Made by a program: the position numbers and the translations under genes. Positions 1 through 10,779 of a stretch of 64,000 nt of DNA are shown here, piece by piece (within the stretch, counting starts at the first letter, position 1; every line of letters starts with the position of its first letter). The notes under the pieces are model-generated. The model saw nothing but the letters and a program-made list of their open reading frames with translations. It searched no databases and had not been told where the DNA came from. Origin of the DNA: an uncultured Bacteroidales bacterium (lineage in GTDB: Bacteria; Bacteroidota; Bacteroidia; Bacteroidales; Paludibacteraceae); contig CADCDS010000002.1 in the NCBI GenBank assembly GCA_902800215.1, positions 62,001 to 126,000 on the forward strand. Reading direction: 5' to 3'.

Positions 1-2
1 CA

Positions 3-461
3 CTGCGGTGGTTAATGGAGAACGTGACGGCAACGTTGTTTGTGGACGGCGTCAGTTCTACCAAAGCGCACCGTGTGATCAATGCGCTTAAGAAAATGAA
101 GCTGCCGTACCTGCATACGCTTAAGTTGAACCTCAAAGAAGCGTTAGCCGTGACGAACACCACTACCTATGCCGAAGCAGCGCAGGCGTTGCTGAACTTA
201 GGTGTAGCGCATGTGTATATCACGCTGAGCGGAGAAGGTGTTTACTGTCGTAACGCAGCGGAAGAATGGTTATTCCCTATTTTACCCGGTGAGATCGTCA
301 ATACCACAGGCGCCGGAGATGCTTTCCTGGCAGGTGTGGTGTATGCGTACAGCAAAGGAATTGCCTTTCCGCAAACGGCACAATACGGTCTGATGGCCGC
401 CAGAGCGACCTTGATGAGTAACAAAGCGGTGAATCCGGAAATTGCAAATATACTTTTATGA
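3..461 (+). CDS. psuK: PfkB-family sugar kinase, probable pseudouridine kinase (5' end outside window)
   Basis: The reading frame is open to the left edge of the window, so this is the C-terminal half of a longer kinase of the ribokinase/PfkB family. The second PfkB signature is visible as NTTGAGDAF, whose Asp is the catalytic base that activates the sugar hydroxyl for transfer of the ATP gamma-phosphate. The stop codon overlaps the psuG start by 4 nt (ATGA), so the two are translationally coupled. This neighbour suggests the substrate is pseudouridine, phosphorylated to pseudouridine 5'-phosphate. The family assignment is firm; the substrate rests on the psuG linkage, because the substrate-binding N-terminus is not visible. 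Confidence 0.85.
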   Translation: MRWLMENVTATLFVDGVSSTKAHRVINALKKMKLPYLHTLKLNLKEALAVTNTTTYAEAAQALLNLGVAHVYITLSGEGVYCRNAAEEWLFPILPGEIVNTTGAGDAFLAGVVYAYSKGIAFPQTAQYGLMAARATLMSNKAVNPEIANILL

Positions 462-1375
462 TGAATAAATACCTATCTATATCGCCTGAAGTGCAGGCAG
501 CCTTGAACGCCGGTAAACCGGTGGTAGCTTTGGAGTCCACGATCATCAGTCATGGTATGCCGTATCCGCAGAATGTAGAGACGGCGTTGCGAGTGGAGCA
601 GACCATTCGTGATAACGGTGCCGTACCGGCTACGATCGCGATTATCGGTGGTCAACTCAAAGCCGGTTGTACACCGGAGGAGATTGAGTATTTGGGAAAG
701 AAAGGTCAAGCGGTAATCAAAGCTTCCCGTCGTGATCTGCCGGTGTTAGTGGCCCGTAAAGAGGACGGTGCGACAACGGTTACCACCACGATGATCATTG
801 CGGCCATGGCCGGGATTAAGATCTTTGCTACCGGCGGTATCGGTGGTGTACACCGCGGTGCGCAGCAGACCTTTGATATCTCCGCTGACCTCGAAGAACT
901 GGCGCAGACGCCGGTGATGGTGATCTGTGCAGGCGCCAAGTCGATCTTGGATCTGGGGTTGACTCTGGAGTATCTGGAGACCAAGGGTGTGCCCGTGATC
1001 GGTTATCAGACGGAAGAGTTACCGGCTTTCTATACCCGTCACAGCGGATTCAAAGTGGATTACCGTATCGATACGCCACAAGAACTGGCTGCGGCTTTCA
1101 AGGCCAAGATCGATTGTGGTCTAAAAGGCGGTATGCTGGTTACCAACCCCATTCCGGAACAGTATTCCATGCCGAAAGATGTGATCGATGCAGCGATAGA
1201 GAAAGCGTTGCAGGAGATGGATACCGCCGGAATACACGGCAAACAATGTACGCCGTTCCTCTTGGCGAAAGTGAAAGATCTGACAGGCGGTGATAGTCTG
1301 GCAGCAAACATACAACTGGTTCTTAATAACGCCCGTTTAGCGGCACAAACAGCAGTAGCCTTATGCGAAAAGTAA
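458..1375 (+). CDS. psuG: pseudouridine-5'-phosphate glycosidase
   Basis: PsuG cleaves the C-C glycosidic bond of pseudouridine 5'-phosphate into uracil and ribose 5-phosphate; it salvages the modified base from RNA turnover in the cytosol. The 305-residue length is normal for the family. The N-terminal block ALESTIISHGMPYPQN carries the catalytic Glu (E26), followed by the conserved TVTTTM and FATGGIGGVHRGA blocks and the NPIPEQ motif. It overlaps psuK by 4 nt at its start and the next lipoprotein gene by 13 nt at its end, so the three genes form one transcript. Nothing odd is seen. Confidence 0.96.
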   Translation: MMNKYLSISPEVQAALNAGKPVVALESTIISHGMPYPQNVETALRVEQTIRDNGAVPATIAIIGGQLKAGCTPEEIEYLGKKGQAVIKASRRDLPVLVARKEDGATTVTTTMIIAAMAGIKIFATGGIGGVHRGAQQTFDISADLEELAQTPVMVICAGAKSILDLGLTLEYLETKGVPVIGYQTEELPAFYTRHSGFKVDYRIDTPQELAAAFKAKIDCGLKGGMLVTNPIPEQYSMPKDVIDAAIEKALQEMDTAGIHGKQCTPFLLAKVKDLTGGDSLAANIQLVLNNARLAAQTAVALCEK

Positions 1376-2115
1376 TTTTCTTTGCGGCAGTGAGTCTGAT
1401 TTGGATGTCCTGCCAACCTTCCAGACATTATCAATTGGATGATTATACCACCGAGTATATCACCGTGGATTCGATTACAGCGGAAGCGACCCGTGACAAG
1501 GCCTATGAGGAGTACTTGGCACCGACCAAGGCGTTCATGGATGCGGAGATGGGGATCGTGTTGGGGTATGCAGCCAATGAGATGTGGATTGATAGTATCG
1601 AGTGCCCTATGTTAAACTGGACAGCAGACGTGCTGTTGGAGAAAGCACGTGAGGTATGTCCGTTCCCGGTCGATATGGCGTTGCAGAACACAGGTGGTGC
1701 ACGTACTTCCTGGACAGGACAGAAACCCATTACCTTGGAGGATGTGTTCAGCACCATGCCGTTTAACAACCGAATGGTAGTACTGCGCCTGAAAGGTGCC
1801 GATGTGATCGATCTGTTCCGTACCAGTTTTGCGGCGGAAGAGCATGCGCACGGCGTAGCCGGTGTACGCGTCAAGATCGATCATCGGAAGTTGGAAGACC
1901 TGAAGGTAGGCGGTAAGAATGTGGATCCGGAAGCCGACTATACGATCGCTACCAGCAATTATCTGTCCAAAGGAAAAGACGGAATAGTTGCGTTGACACG
2001 CTATGATAGTTTGTGGGACAGCGGCCTTTTAATCCGCGACATCTATATTGAGGCCGTGCGTAAGCAGGACACTGTTCGTGCCGCTGTCGATGGTCGCGTG
2101 ACGATTAAGAAGTAA
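1363..2115 (+). CDS. lipoprotein with a 5'-nucleotidase C-terminal domain
   Basis: This is a 250-residue protein with a lipoprotein signal peptide: a hydrophobic stretch ends at the lipobox LIWMSC, with Cys17 as the expected lipidated residue. The rest matches the 5'-nucleotidase C-terminal domain, with the motif NTGGARTSW near residue 109 and PFNNRMVVLRLKGADV near residue 130. The N-terminal metallophosphoesterase half of a full 5'-nucleotidase is missing and not encoded next door. In Bacteroidota the two halves are often separate adjacent genes. Here the C-terminal half follows psuKG, so a role in dephosphorylating nucleotides to feed nucleoside salvage is plausible but unproven. Its last 87 nt overlap the end of the opposite-strand carboxypeptidase gene. 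Confidence 0.85.
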   Translation: MRKVIFFAAVSLIWMSCQPSRHYQLDDYTTEYITVDSITAEATRDKAYEEYLAPTKAFMDAEMGIVLGYAANEMWIDSIECPMLNWTADVLLEKAREVCPFPVDMALQNTGGARTSWTGQKPITLEDVFSTMPFNNRMVVLRLKGADVIDLFRTSFAAEEHAHGVAGVRVKIDHRKLEDLKVGGKNVDPEADYTIATSNYLSKGKDGIVALTRYDSLWDSGLLIRDIYIEAVRKQDTVRAAVDGRVTIKK

Positions 2116-2919
2116 AGGAACATTATGTTCCACATGCCCGATGGGGGCATTGAAAAGAACGGGGTAGTCGTAGTCAGCGACTACCTCTTTTATGGTCTCA
2201 TAGACCGTCTGCTGCATCAGCGGATCATCTTCGCAGTCACTGAACTGTCCGACTACGAGACCACTCAGATGCGCCAGCACACCGCTCATCCGCAGGTTAC
2301 GCATCATGCGGTCGATATGATAATGGCGTTCGGAGATATCTTCGATGAGCAGGATGGGGAAGAGGTAACTCTGTTTGCTCAGACTGAAAGGAGTGCCTTG
2401 TAAACCGTATAAGACGGAAAGGTTTCCACCGATGATCGGCGCACAGGCGTGACCGGGATTATTAAGCGGATGAGTTTCCCAGGTGTATTGCACCGATTCA
2501 CCTGCCAGCAGACGCCGCAGCGCCTGTATCGGTTCGCTGTCTTCCGGTAAGGTAGCGATATGTTTGCACATGATGCCGTGCACGGAGGTCTGACCGCTGA
2601 TGGCAGACCACTGATGCAATGCCGTGATGTCGCTGAAACCAATGATAGGCTTGGTGATCGCCGGTACACGGTCGATGATTCGTTGCAGACCGTATCCGCC
2701 ACGTGCACAGAGGATCGCATCAACGGACGGATCTTGCAATGCTTCCACGAGGTCCGACAGCCGTTCCTCATCCGTACCCGCAAAGCGTCCCCAACGGTTA
2801 CGCGCATGACGACCCTCCGTCACGGTGAATCCCCATGACTGCAGACGATCCGTTGCCCCGTCGATATAGGCAGGGTCTATCGCTCCCGAAGGAGATACGA
2901 TGCGAATATGATGAATCAT
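2029..2919 (-). CDS. LD-carboxypeptidase, peptidase family S66
   Basis: This is a 296-residue serine peptidase of family S66. The GGYG motif (residues 74-77) and GFSDITA, with nucleophile Ser96, are present. A Glu-containing block (LLIEDISE) and the C-terminal PIGHVEHN block supply the other two catalytic residues expected for the Ser-Glu-His triad. The family removes the terminal D-Ala from tetrapeptides in murein recycling, or acts on related peptides such as microcin C7. No signal peptide is seen, so it should act in the cytosol. Its start overlaps the stop of the upstream reductase gene by 1 nt (TAATG). It is the last gene of the mdh-spt-reductase operon, and its 3' end runs 87 nt into the lipoprotein gene on the other strand. 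Confidence 0.92.
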   Translation of the reverse strand: MIHHIRIVSPSGAIDPAYIDGATDRLQSWGFTVTEGRHARNRWGRFAGTDEERLSDLVEALQDPSVDAILCARGGYGLQRIIDRVPAITKPIIGFSDITALHQWSAISGQTSVHGIMCKHIATLPEDSEPIQALRRLLAGESVQYTWETHPLNNPGHACAPIIGGNLSVLYGLQGTPFSLSKQSYLFPILLIEDISERHYHIDRMMRNLRMSGVLAHLSGLVVGQFSDCEDDPLMQQTVYETIKEVVADYDYPVLFNAPIGHVEHNVPLLLNRHATIDSGTNSVLLTHGLNIDVAD

Positions 2920-3701
2920 TATGAGTACACTTTGTGCTCGATCCAGTTGACGAGCCGTTTGGGTAACAGGCGATCCAGGAAGCAGAGGATGCGGTATGAG
3001 AAACCGCCTACGTACTGAGGACGGGGACTGCAGCAGGTAGCGATATGATAGAATAGTTTCGCCATCTGTATCGGTTTCATCCCTCCCCGTTCATCGCGTT
3101 CCATCGTCTTGATGGCTTTGTTGGCATGCTGATAGACTTCTTCTCCGGCAGTGGACTTATCCCGTGCGTCGGTAAAACCGGTACTTACATCCCCCGGCAT
3201 CATCACGCTGACGGAGATACCGAACTCACGCACCTCATTAGCCAATGCCAACGCAAACGCGTTGATCGCCGCTTTGGAGGCCGAGTAGAACGACTGATAG
3301 GGAACGGCTAAGATAGCCGCTACCGAACTGGTGTAGATGATCCGTCCGTGTTTCTGTTGACGCAGCTGTGGTAACACCGCCTGGGTGAAACGTACCGTAC
3401 CGAGGAAGTTCACATCCATCTGGTGCTCTACGGCTTTCATGTCGGAGAACTCCACCGCTCCGGAGATACCGTAACCGGCATTGGAGATCACTACGTCGAT
3501 GACGTCCGTCTGTTTGAGTACTTCTGAAATCGCCTTCTTACAACTCTCTTCGGAACACACGTCGCAGTCCACATGGGTGATGTTATCCTGCGACTGACCG
3601 TGACGGCTGAGTTCAAAGACACGCCAGCCACGCTCCGCAAAGAGCATGGCTGTCGCTTTTCCTATACCCGAACTACCGCCGGAAATGACTAAAGTCTTCA
3701 T
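2919..3701 (-). CDS. short-chain dehydrogenase/reductase, candidate 3-ketodihydrosphingosine reductase
   Basis: This is a 260-residue classical SDR. The cofactor motif GGSSGIG is at residues 8-14, NAGYG at 74-78, the catalytic Ser at about 125 (YTSSV), and YSASK with Tyr139 and Lys143. I start it at the ATG one base after the spt stop codon; a longer frame reaches 19 codons further but would run into spt and begins with residues unlike the family. Being directly coupled to serine palmitoyltransferase, it could reduce 3-ketodihydrosphingosine to dihydrosphingosine, the second step of sphingolipid synthesis. Fold and catalysis are certain; the substrate is inferred from context, since SDR sequence alone does not give it. 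Confidence 0.8.
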   Translation of the reverse strand: MKTLVISGGSSGIGKATAMLFAERGWRVFELSRHGQSQDNITHVDCDVCSEESCKKAISEVLKQTDVIDVVISNAGYGISGAVEFSDMKAVEHQMDVNFLGTVRFTQAVLPQLRQQKHGRIIYTSSVAAILAVPYQSFYSASKAAINAFALALANEVREFGISVSVMMPGDVSTGFTDARDKSTAGEEVYQHANKAIKTMERDERGGMKPIQMAKLFYHIATCCSPRPQYVGGFSYRILCFLDRLLPKRLVNWIEHKVYS

Positions 3702-3702
3702 A

Positions 3703-4887
3703 TTACATCTCGGGTGCACCCTCATGGAGTACACGTGCAATGATTTGAACCGCCTCATCGATGATCGGCTCTGTGTGGGTAGCCATCAAAGTGGTACGCA
3801 GCAGGCACTCGCCTTCGACGCATGCCGGCGCAATCACCGGGTTGACATACACACCCTCGTCGAACATCTTCTTGCCGAAGTACAGCGTATCCAGCGTCTT
3901 GTACGTAAAGATCGGTACGATCGGCGTCGGCGCCTCGATGATCTTCACTCCGTTCGCTAACAGCGATTTCTGGAAGTACTTGGCGATGTTCATCAGACGT
4001 GTCGGACGCTCAGGGTCTTTGATCAGTTGATGCAGTGCCTCCAAAGCTGTTGCAGCCGAACAAGGCGTGATCGATGCCGAGAAGATGAACGGACGGGATA
4101 CATGACGTAACCAATCGGCTACGCGGTGACTCGTCAGCATACATCCTCCGATCGAAGCCAGTGACTTCGAGAAGGTCAGCATCGTGATATCTACCTTGTC
4201 GGTCAGACCGAAATGCGCCGCAGTACCGCGACCACCCGGGCCGAGAACACCGAAACCGTGTGCGTCGTCCACCATCACCCGTGCGTTGTATTTCTCTGCT
4301 AAAGCGCAAATCTCCGGTAACTTACAGATGTCACCGCGCATGGAGAATACACCGTCGGTAATAATCAGTTTGCCGGCACTCTCCGGAATGGACTTGAGTT
4401 GACGCTCCAGGTCTTCCATGTCGGAGTGACGGTAACGCAGCACCTTCGCATAACTCAGACGGCAAGCGTCATAGATCGATGCGTGGTTCTCACGGTCATT
4501 CAGGATATAATCGTCTTTACCGCAAATGGCGGAGATGATAGCGAGGTTCGTTTGAAAACCCGTCGAGACGGTCATACACTCCTCGTATCCCGTGAAGGCA
4601 GCTATCTCGCGTTCCAACTGCAGGTGAAGATCCAGCGTTCCGTTCAGGAAACGACTGCCGCTCACACCTGTTCCGTATTTGTCGAGTGCAGCATGACCGG
4701 CTTTAATCACTTCCTCGTTCTCTGTGAAACCGAGGTAGTTATTCGAACCGAGCATGATCACGCGGTGGTTCTCCATCTTCACCACCGGGGCTTGACGGCT
4801 CTCCAACTCGTGGAAATACGGATAGATTCCTAAGTTGCGAACAACTTTGAGGGTCTCAAAATGGTCGCATTTTTCAAATAAATCCAT
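3703..4887 (-). CDS. spt: serine palmitoyltransferase (alpha-oxoamine synthase)
   Basis: This is a 394-residue PLP enzyme of the alpha-oxoamine synthase family. PLP-binding features are His135 (ENHAS), VDDAHGFG (Asp207/208, His210) and the Schiff-base Lys241 in TFSKSLASIGG. The block GTGVSGSRFLNGT near residue 72 is typical of this family. It condenses serine with palmitoyl-CoA to 3-ketodihydrosphingosine in Bacteroidota that make sphingolipids. Close relatives are 8-amino-7-oxononanoate synthase and 2-amino-3-ketobutyrate ligase. I prefer Spt because no biotin or threonine-degradation genes are nearby, an SDR follows directly, and Bacteroidales Spt proteins look like this. It lies 1 nt after mdh and 1 nt before the SDR. 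Confidence 0.85.
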   Translation of the reverse strand: MDLFEKCDHFETLKVVRNLGIYPYFHELESRQAPVVKMENHRVIMLGSNNYLGFTENEEVIKAGHAALDKYGTGVSGSRFLNGTLDLHLQLEREIAAFTGYEECMTVSTGFQTNLAIISAICGKDDYILNDRENHASIYDACRLSYAKVLRYRHSDMEDLERQLKSIPESAGKLIITDGVFSMRGDICKLPEICALAEKYNARVMVDDAHGFGVLGPGGRGTAAHFGLTDKVDITMLTFSKSLASIGGCMLTSHRVADWLRHVSRPFIFSASITPCSAATALEALHQLIKDPERPTRLMNIAKYFQKSLLANGVKIIEAPTPIVPIFTYKTLDTLYFGKKMFDEGVYVNPVIAPACVEGECLLRTTLMATHTEPIIDEAVQIIARVLHEGAPEM

Positions 4888-4888
4888 A

Positions 4889-5830
4889 TTAGAGGACGTT
4901 TAATTCTTTCAAAATAGCGGTTGTCTTGCGAACGGCAGCTTCGCTCTCATGCAGTTTAGCACGCTCCTCATCACTAATATTCAACTCCAAGATCTTTTCA
5001 ATACCGTTCTTACCAATGATACACGGAACACCGATCGTGATGTCCTTCATGCCGTACTCGCCTTCCAAAGCAGCGGAACACGGGATCATCTTCTTCTGGT
5101 CCTTGATGATAGCCTCAGCTACCGATGCAGCAGCTGCACCCGGAGCCATCCATGCACTCGTACCGAGCAGACCGGTCAGCGTTGCACCGCCTACCATCGT
5201 GCTCTTAACCACGTTCTCCAGCTCCTCTGCACTCAGGAACTCGCTTACGTTGATACCTTTGTAGGTCGTGTAGCTCGTCAACGGAATCATCGTCGTGTCA
5301 CCGTGGCCACCGATTACGAAACCATCTACGTCGTTGGCGTTGCACTTCAGCGCCTGGCTCAGGAAGTATTTCAGACGTGCGCTGTCCAATGCACCACCCA
5401 TACCGATCACGCGGTTACGCGGCAGACCCAGCGCGTGCAGCGTCAGATAAGCCATGGTATCCATCGGGTTCGATACAACGACGAGGATTGCATTCGGACT
5501 GTATTTCAGTACCTGGTCGCAAACACTCTTCACGATACCTGCGTTCACACCGATCAACTCCTCACGGGTCATACCCGGTTTACGCGGCAGACCTGAAGTG
5601 ATGATCACAACGTCCGAACCGGCTGTCTTGCTGTAATCGTTCGTTACACCTTCAACAACGGTGTCAAAGCCCATCAACTGAGCCGTTTGCATGATATCCA
5701 TGGCTTTACCCTCGGCAAAACCCTCTTTGATATCAATCAGACATACTTCATTAGCCACCTCATTTACGGCCAATACATTTGCGCACGTAGCACCTACGTT
5801 ACCTGCGCCAACAACAGTTACTTTGCTCAT
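4889..5830 (-). CDS. mdh: malate dehydrogenase, NAD-dependent
   Basis: This is a 313-residue LDH-like malate dehydrogenase. The NAD-binding GAGNVG spans residues 8-13, and an acidic residue (Asp33) after the second strand selects NAD over NADP. The mobile loop GLPRKPGMTRE carries Arg83 and Arg89, which bind the dicarboxylate and separate malate from lactate dehydrogenases. Arg152 and the catalytic His176 (IGGHGDTT) complete the site. It interconverts malate and oxaloacetate in the cytosol. It is the first gene of the operon, with its own promoter 40 nt upstream, and only one base separates it from spt. A functional link between the two is not obvious. Confidence 0.97.
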   Translation of the reverse strand: MSKVTVVGAGNVGATCANVLAVNEVANEVCLIDIKEGFAEGKAMDIMQTAQLMGFDTVVEGVTNDYSKTAGSDVVIITSGLPRKPGMTREELIGVNAGIVKSVCDQVLKYSPNAILVVVSNPMDTMAYLTLHALGLPRNRVIGMGGALDSARLKYFLSQALKCNANDVDGFVIGGHGDTTMIPLTSYTTYKGINVSEFLSAEELENVVKSTMVGGATLTGLLGTSAWMAPGAAAASVAEAIIKDQKKMIPCSAALEGEYGMKDITIGVPCIIGKNGIEKILELNISDEERAKLHESEAAVRKTTAILKELNVL

Positions 5831-5870
5831 AATTCTTCTATATTTTAATTATTATTTTCAAAAAAGCGGA

Positions 5871-5902
5871 CAAAGTTACAACTTTTTTTGTATATATACA
5901 AA
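5871..5902 (-). promoter_or_regulatory. promoter of the mdh-spt operon
   Basis: On the minus strand a -7 box TAACTTTG (5878-5871) is preceded, after a 20-nt spacer, by TTTG (5902-5899). This is the primary sigma factor pattern of Bacteroidota. The start codon lies about 40 nt downstream. Confidence 0.85.
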
Positions 5903-5989
5903 TTTTTGCGAATAAAAGTGCATTTTTTATGATTTTTGTCATTTAAAAATGCAAAATTTGAGTTAAATTTTAAAAAAATCTCTTTTTTC

Positions 5990-6020
5990 TTGCGTATGTC
6001 AAATTTTTTTTGTAACTTTG
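5990..6020 (+). promoter_or_regulatory. promoter of gyrB operon
   Basis: TTG at 5990-5992, a 20-nt spacer, then TAACTTTG at 6013-6020. The roughly 75-nt leader that follows contains alternating GC-rich repeats of TGCGC. The 268-nt gap between mdh and gyrB otherwise holds only AT-rich sequence and the divergent mdh promoter. Confidence 0.85.
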
Positions 6021-6080
6021 CAGTCGATTTTCGTGCGCGTGCGCTTATGCGCATTATGCATACATATAATATAGGAATAA

Positions 6081-8086
<2,006 letters not shown>

Positions 8087-8087
<1 letters not shown>

Positions 8088-8626
8088 TGAGAATTGCAGT
8101 CTATTGTTCGGCGAAAAATGCGATACCTGAGGAGTTTTTATCCCTCGGTGACGCATTGGGTAAGTGGATCGGAGAAAACGGTCACACGCTGATCTACGGT
8201 GGTGCAACAGGCGGGTTGATGAGTAGAACCAGTGACGCAGCGCACCAAGCGGGTGCACACGTCATAGGTGTCATCCCTCCGCGTATCAAAGCCGCCGGTC
8301 GCCTGGCAACGAACTGCGATTTCCTGATTGAGGTGCAGAATATGTCCGAACGCAAGCAGCGCATGCGGGATGAAGCCGATATCATCGTATGCCTGCCCGG
8401 CAGTTACGGCACGCTGGACGAGATGATGGATGCTACTTCGTCTGCGATTGTTGGGGAGCACCATAAACCGACTTTCGTGCTGAACCACAAAGGTTTTTAC
8501 GAGCCCCTCAAACAACAGATACGCGTCATGCAGGACCTGCATTTCATCCCTGAACAGCAGAGTTACCAACCCATCTTCGTCAACTCGCTGGACGAGTTAT
8601 ATGAAAAATTAGAAAATTTTAATTGA
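8087..8626 (+). CDS. LOG-family nucleotide phosphoribohydrolase
   Basis: This is a 179-residue protein of the LOG (Lonely Guy, TIGR00730) family with a Rossmann-like fold, which hydrolyses nucleoside 5'-monophosphates to base and ribose 5-phosphate. GGATGGLM is at residues 38-45 and the hallmark PGGxGTxxE appears as PGSYGTLDE at 104-112, with Ser replacing the second Gly. Upstream, MSERKQRM supplies the conserved Arg. In plants the family activates cytokinins; bacterial members probably do nucleotide housekeeping. It is coupled to gyrB by a 1-nt overlap. The family is certain, the substrate unknown. Confidence 0.9.
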
Positions 8627-8634
8627 ATAACTAT

Positions 8635-9990
8635 ATGAATTTATTTGCAGCCAGATTAACCCGTAAAATGCTCTCGACCGAAGCGTTCGAGAAGACCGTT
8701 TACGACATGCAAGAACGTGTAAAACGCTATCGCCAGATTGAGAAATCACCTGAACTGGCAGAGTACCAGGAGTTAAAAAAACGCATCGAGAGTAGCGATT
8801 TTAAGGAGCGTAAACAGGAACTTGTATCCCGCAAATACAAAGACACGGCCGAAGGTCGTAAGATGTTGGATTACAAGCGTTTGACCGCTTCCAAGGAAAT
8901 CAAACGTTACCGGGAGGCTCTGGCAGATCCCCTCTTCCGCGATTTTCTGCAGTTCCGTGAGACGCCGGACTTCCAGAAAGTGCACAGCGCTGAAGAGCGT
9001 AAGGCCGATAGTCTGCTTAAGAAGTACTATGACCTCTATAACTCCTCCCTTTACAAGAACTACATGAAGGTGCTTAACTCGTCTGAGTTGAAGCAGCTGA
9101 CGGCCTTGGAAGAAGAGGTGAACACGGAGGATTTCAAGGTTCGTCATGCGCTTTGGGAGGATAACAAACGCTGGGAGCATTCGGATGAGTACCGCATCGA
9201 GCAACGCTTTAATCAACTGGCGAAATCGGATGATATCAAGTTCTATTTCACCCAACGGGAAGAGCGTATCGACTGGGCAGAGTTGTTCCGTCCGGCTTTC
9301 GATGACGATATGTCCAGCGGTAAGAACTGGAAACCCGGTTTCGGTTATGCGAACCCGGCGATGAAAGACGGTCATTCCCGTACCTCCGAGCGACAGGCAT
9401 ACAACGATGGTAAGAACACGTTCTTCGCCGAAGGCCGTATGGACGTCGAGACCCGTGCAGAGAGTAAGAAAGCGATCGCATGGGATGAGAAAAAAGGTTT
9501 TGTGGAAGAGGTGTTTGACTTTACCTCCGACGCGATGAATACCAAAGAAGCGTTTGCCCAGGAGTCCGGTTTGTTCATGGCCAAGATCCGTACACAGGGT
9601 GTCGGTCATCATTTCTTCGGACTGACGACCGGAAAGCAGAACACGCCGATGATCGCGCTCTATCATTTCAACGGGAAACGTCATCAGGTGGGTTACGTGG
9701 ACGGACAGAACACCAAGATGGTGGACCTCACCGGTGTACTGCGTTCAATGTACCACGTCTATGCCTTCCGTTGGACCAAGCATGAACTGATCTGGTATGT
9801 AAACGATCTGGAACTGCTGCGTATCCCGAACCGCCTGCCGAAAGAAGCAATGTTCTTCTTGGCACAAAGTTGGCTGCCGAAGGCAGAGAAGGGTGGGGAA
9901 GGTAAACTGAAAGTGCAGTGGGCACGTGTCTTCCGTTCGGTGGATGACTCCCCGTTGGCACAGCGTAACGAAGCAGAAAAGAAGAAATAA
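8635..9990 (+). CDS. helical-repeat protein with a catalytically dead GH16-like lectin domain
   Basis: This 451-residue protein has no signal peptide. Residues 1 to about 210 are charged helices with a recurring pattern (xSPELAEY, SSDFKERK, TPDFQKVH, TEDFKVRH, SDDIKFYF) spaced about 30 residues apart. Residues 215-440 resemble the concanavalin-A-like fold of glycoside hydrolase family 16: the segment YHVYAFRWTKHELIWYV matches the strand after the active site of laminarinases. Where those enzymes carry ExDxxE, this protein has MIALYHF, so the catalytic acids are missing. It could bind glycan or protein without cutting. I use the ATG at 8635; a TTG four codons earlier is possible. It follows the LOG gene by 8 nt. 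Confidence 0.75.
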   Translation: MNLFAARLTRKMLSTEAFEKTVYDMQERVKRYRQIEKSPELAEYQELKKRIESSDFKERKQELVSRKYKDTAEGRKMLDYKRLTASKEIKRYREALADPLFRDFLQFRETPDFQKVHSAEERKADSLLKKYYDLYNSSLYKNYMKVLNSSELKQLTALEEEVNTEDFKVRHALWEDNKRWEHSDEYRIEQRFNQLAKSDDIKFYFTQREERIDWAELFRPAFDDDMSSGKNWKPGFGYANPAMKDGHSRTSERQAYNDGKNTFFAEGRMDVETRAESKKAIAWDEKKGFVEEVFDFTSDAMNTKEAFAQESGLFMAKIRTQGVGHHFFGLTTGKQNTPMIALYHFNGKRHQVGYVDGQNTKMVDLTGVLRSMYHVYAFRWTKHELIWYVNDLELLRIPNRLPKEAMFFLAQSWLPKAEKGGEGKLKVQWARVFRSVDDSPLAQRNEAEKKK

Positions 9991-10001
9991 CCTCCTGTTT
10001 T

Positions 10002-10778
10002 ATGTTCCTCATAGCCGGGCCGTGTGCCATAGAAAATAGAGATATCGTGCTCCAGACGGCAGAGACGCTCAACCGCCTCTGTTATGACCTGGGTATCACC
10101 CTCTATTTCAAGTCCTCTTTCGATAAAGCCAACCGCACCTCCGCTTCGGCGCGTGGAGTGGGGATGGAGGAAGGTCTGAAGATTCTGCAGGAAGTGAAGA
10201 CCCGGTTCGGCTTGCCGATTCTCACGGATGTGCATGAGACCTGGCAGTGTGCGCCTGTTGCTGAAGTGGCAGACGTGCTGCAGATACCTGCTTTCCTGAG
10301 TCGGCAGACGGACCTGCTGCAAGCAGCAGCTGTCACCGGTCGCATCGTCAACGTCAAGAAAGGTCAGTTCATGGCCCCATGGGACTTGGGCGGTGCTATC
10401 TCGAAGATCGAACAGGTGGCACCGAATGCAGCCAAAGAGGGACATATATGGTTAACCGAACGCGGTTCGTCTTTCGGTTACGGACGGCTCGTCGTGGATA
10501 TGCCTTCGCTCGTGGAGATGCGGCGTTTCGGCTGTCCTGTCATCTTTGACGCTACCCACTCGGTGCAGCAACCCTCTTCGCAGGCAGGTGTCACCGGTGG
10601 TAACAGGGAGATGGTGCCGTATCTCATGCGTGCCGCCGTCGCTGTGGGCATTGACGGACTGTTCATCGAGACCCATCCCGATCCCGATAACGCCATCTCC
10701 GATGCGGCCAACCAAGTGCGGTTGTCCGACATGAAGGCGCTCTTAGAGCAAGCAATAGAAATAGATAAACTGAAATAG
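10002..10778 (+). CDS. kdsA: 3-deoxy-8-phosphooctulonate synthase
   Basis: KdsA condenses arabinose 5-phosphate with phosphoenolpyruvate to KDO 8-phosphate, the precursor of the inner-core sugar of lipopolysaccharide. The 258-residue protein begins directly at the first beta strand (FLIAGPCAIE), about ten residues shorter than common homologues. It contains the KxSFDKANRT-type PEP loop, LPILTDVHE, QIPAFLSRQTDLL, VNVKKGQF, LTERGSSFGY and the metal/substrate block FIETHPDPDNA. The N-terminal trimming does not remove known catalytic residues. It sits 11 nt after the GH16-like gene and 1 nt before the kinase gene. Confidence 0.95.
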   Translation: MFLIAGPCAIENRDIVLQTAETLNRLCYDLGITLYFKSSFDKANRTSASARGVGMEEGLKILQEVKTRFGLPILTDVHETWQCAPVAEVADVLQIPAFLSRQTDLLQAAAVTGRIVNVKKGQFMAPWDLGGAISKIEQVAPNAAKEGHIWLTERGSSFGYGRLVVDMPSLVEMRRFGCPVIFDATHSVQQPSSQAGVTGGNREMVPYLMRAAVAVGIDGLFIETHPDPDNAISDAANQVRLSDMKALLEQAIEIDKLK

Positions 10779-10779
10779 T

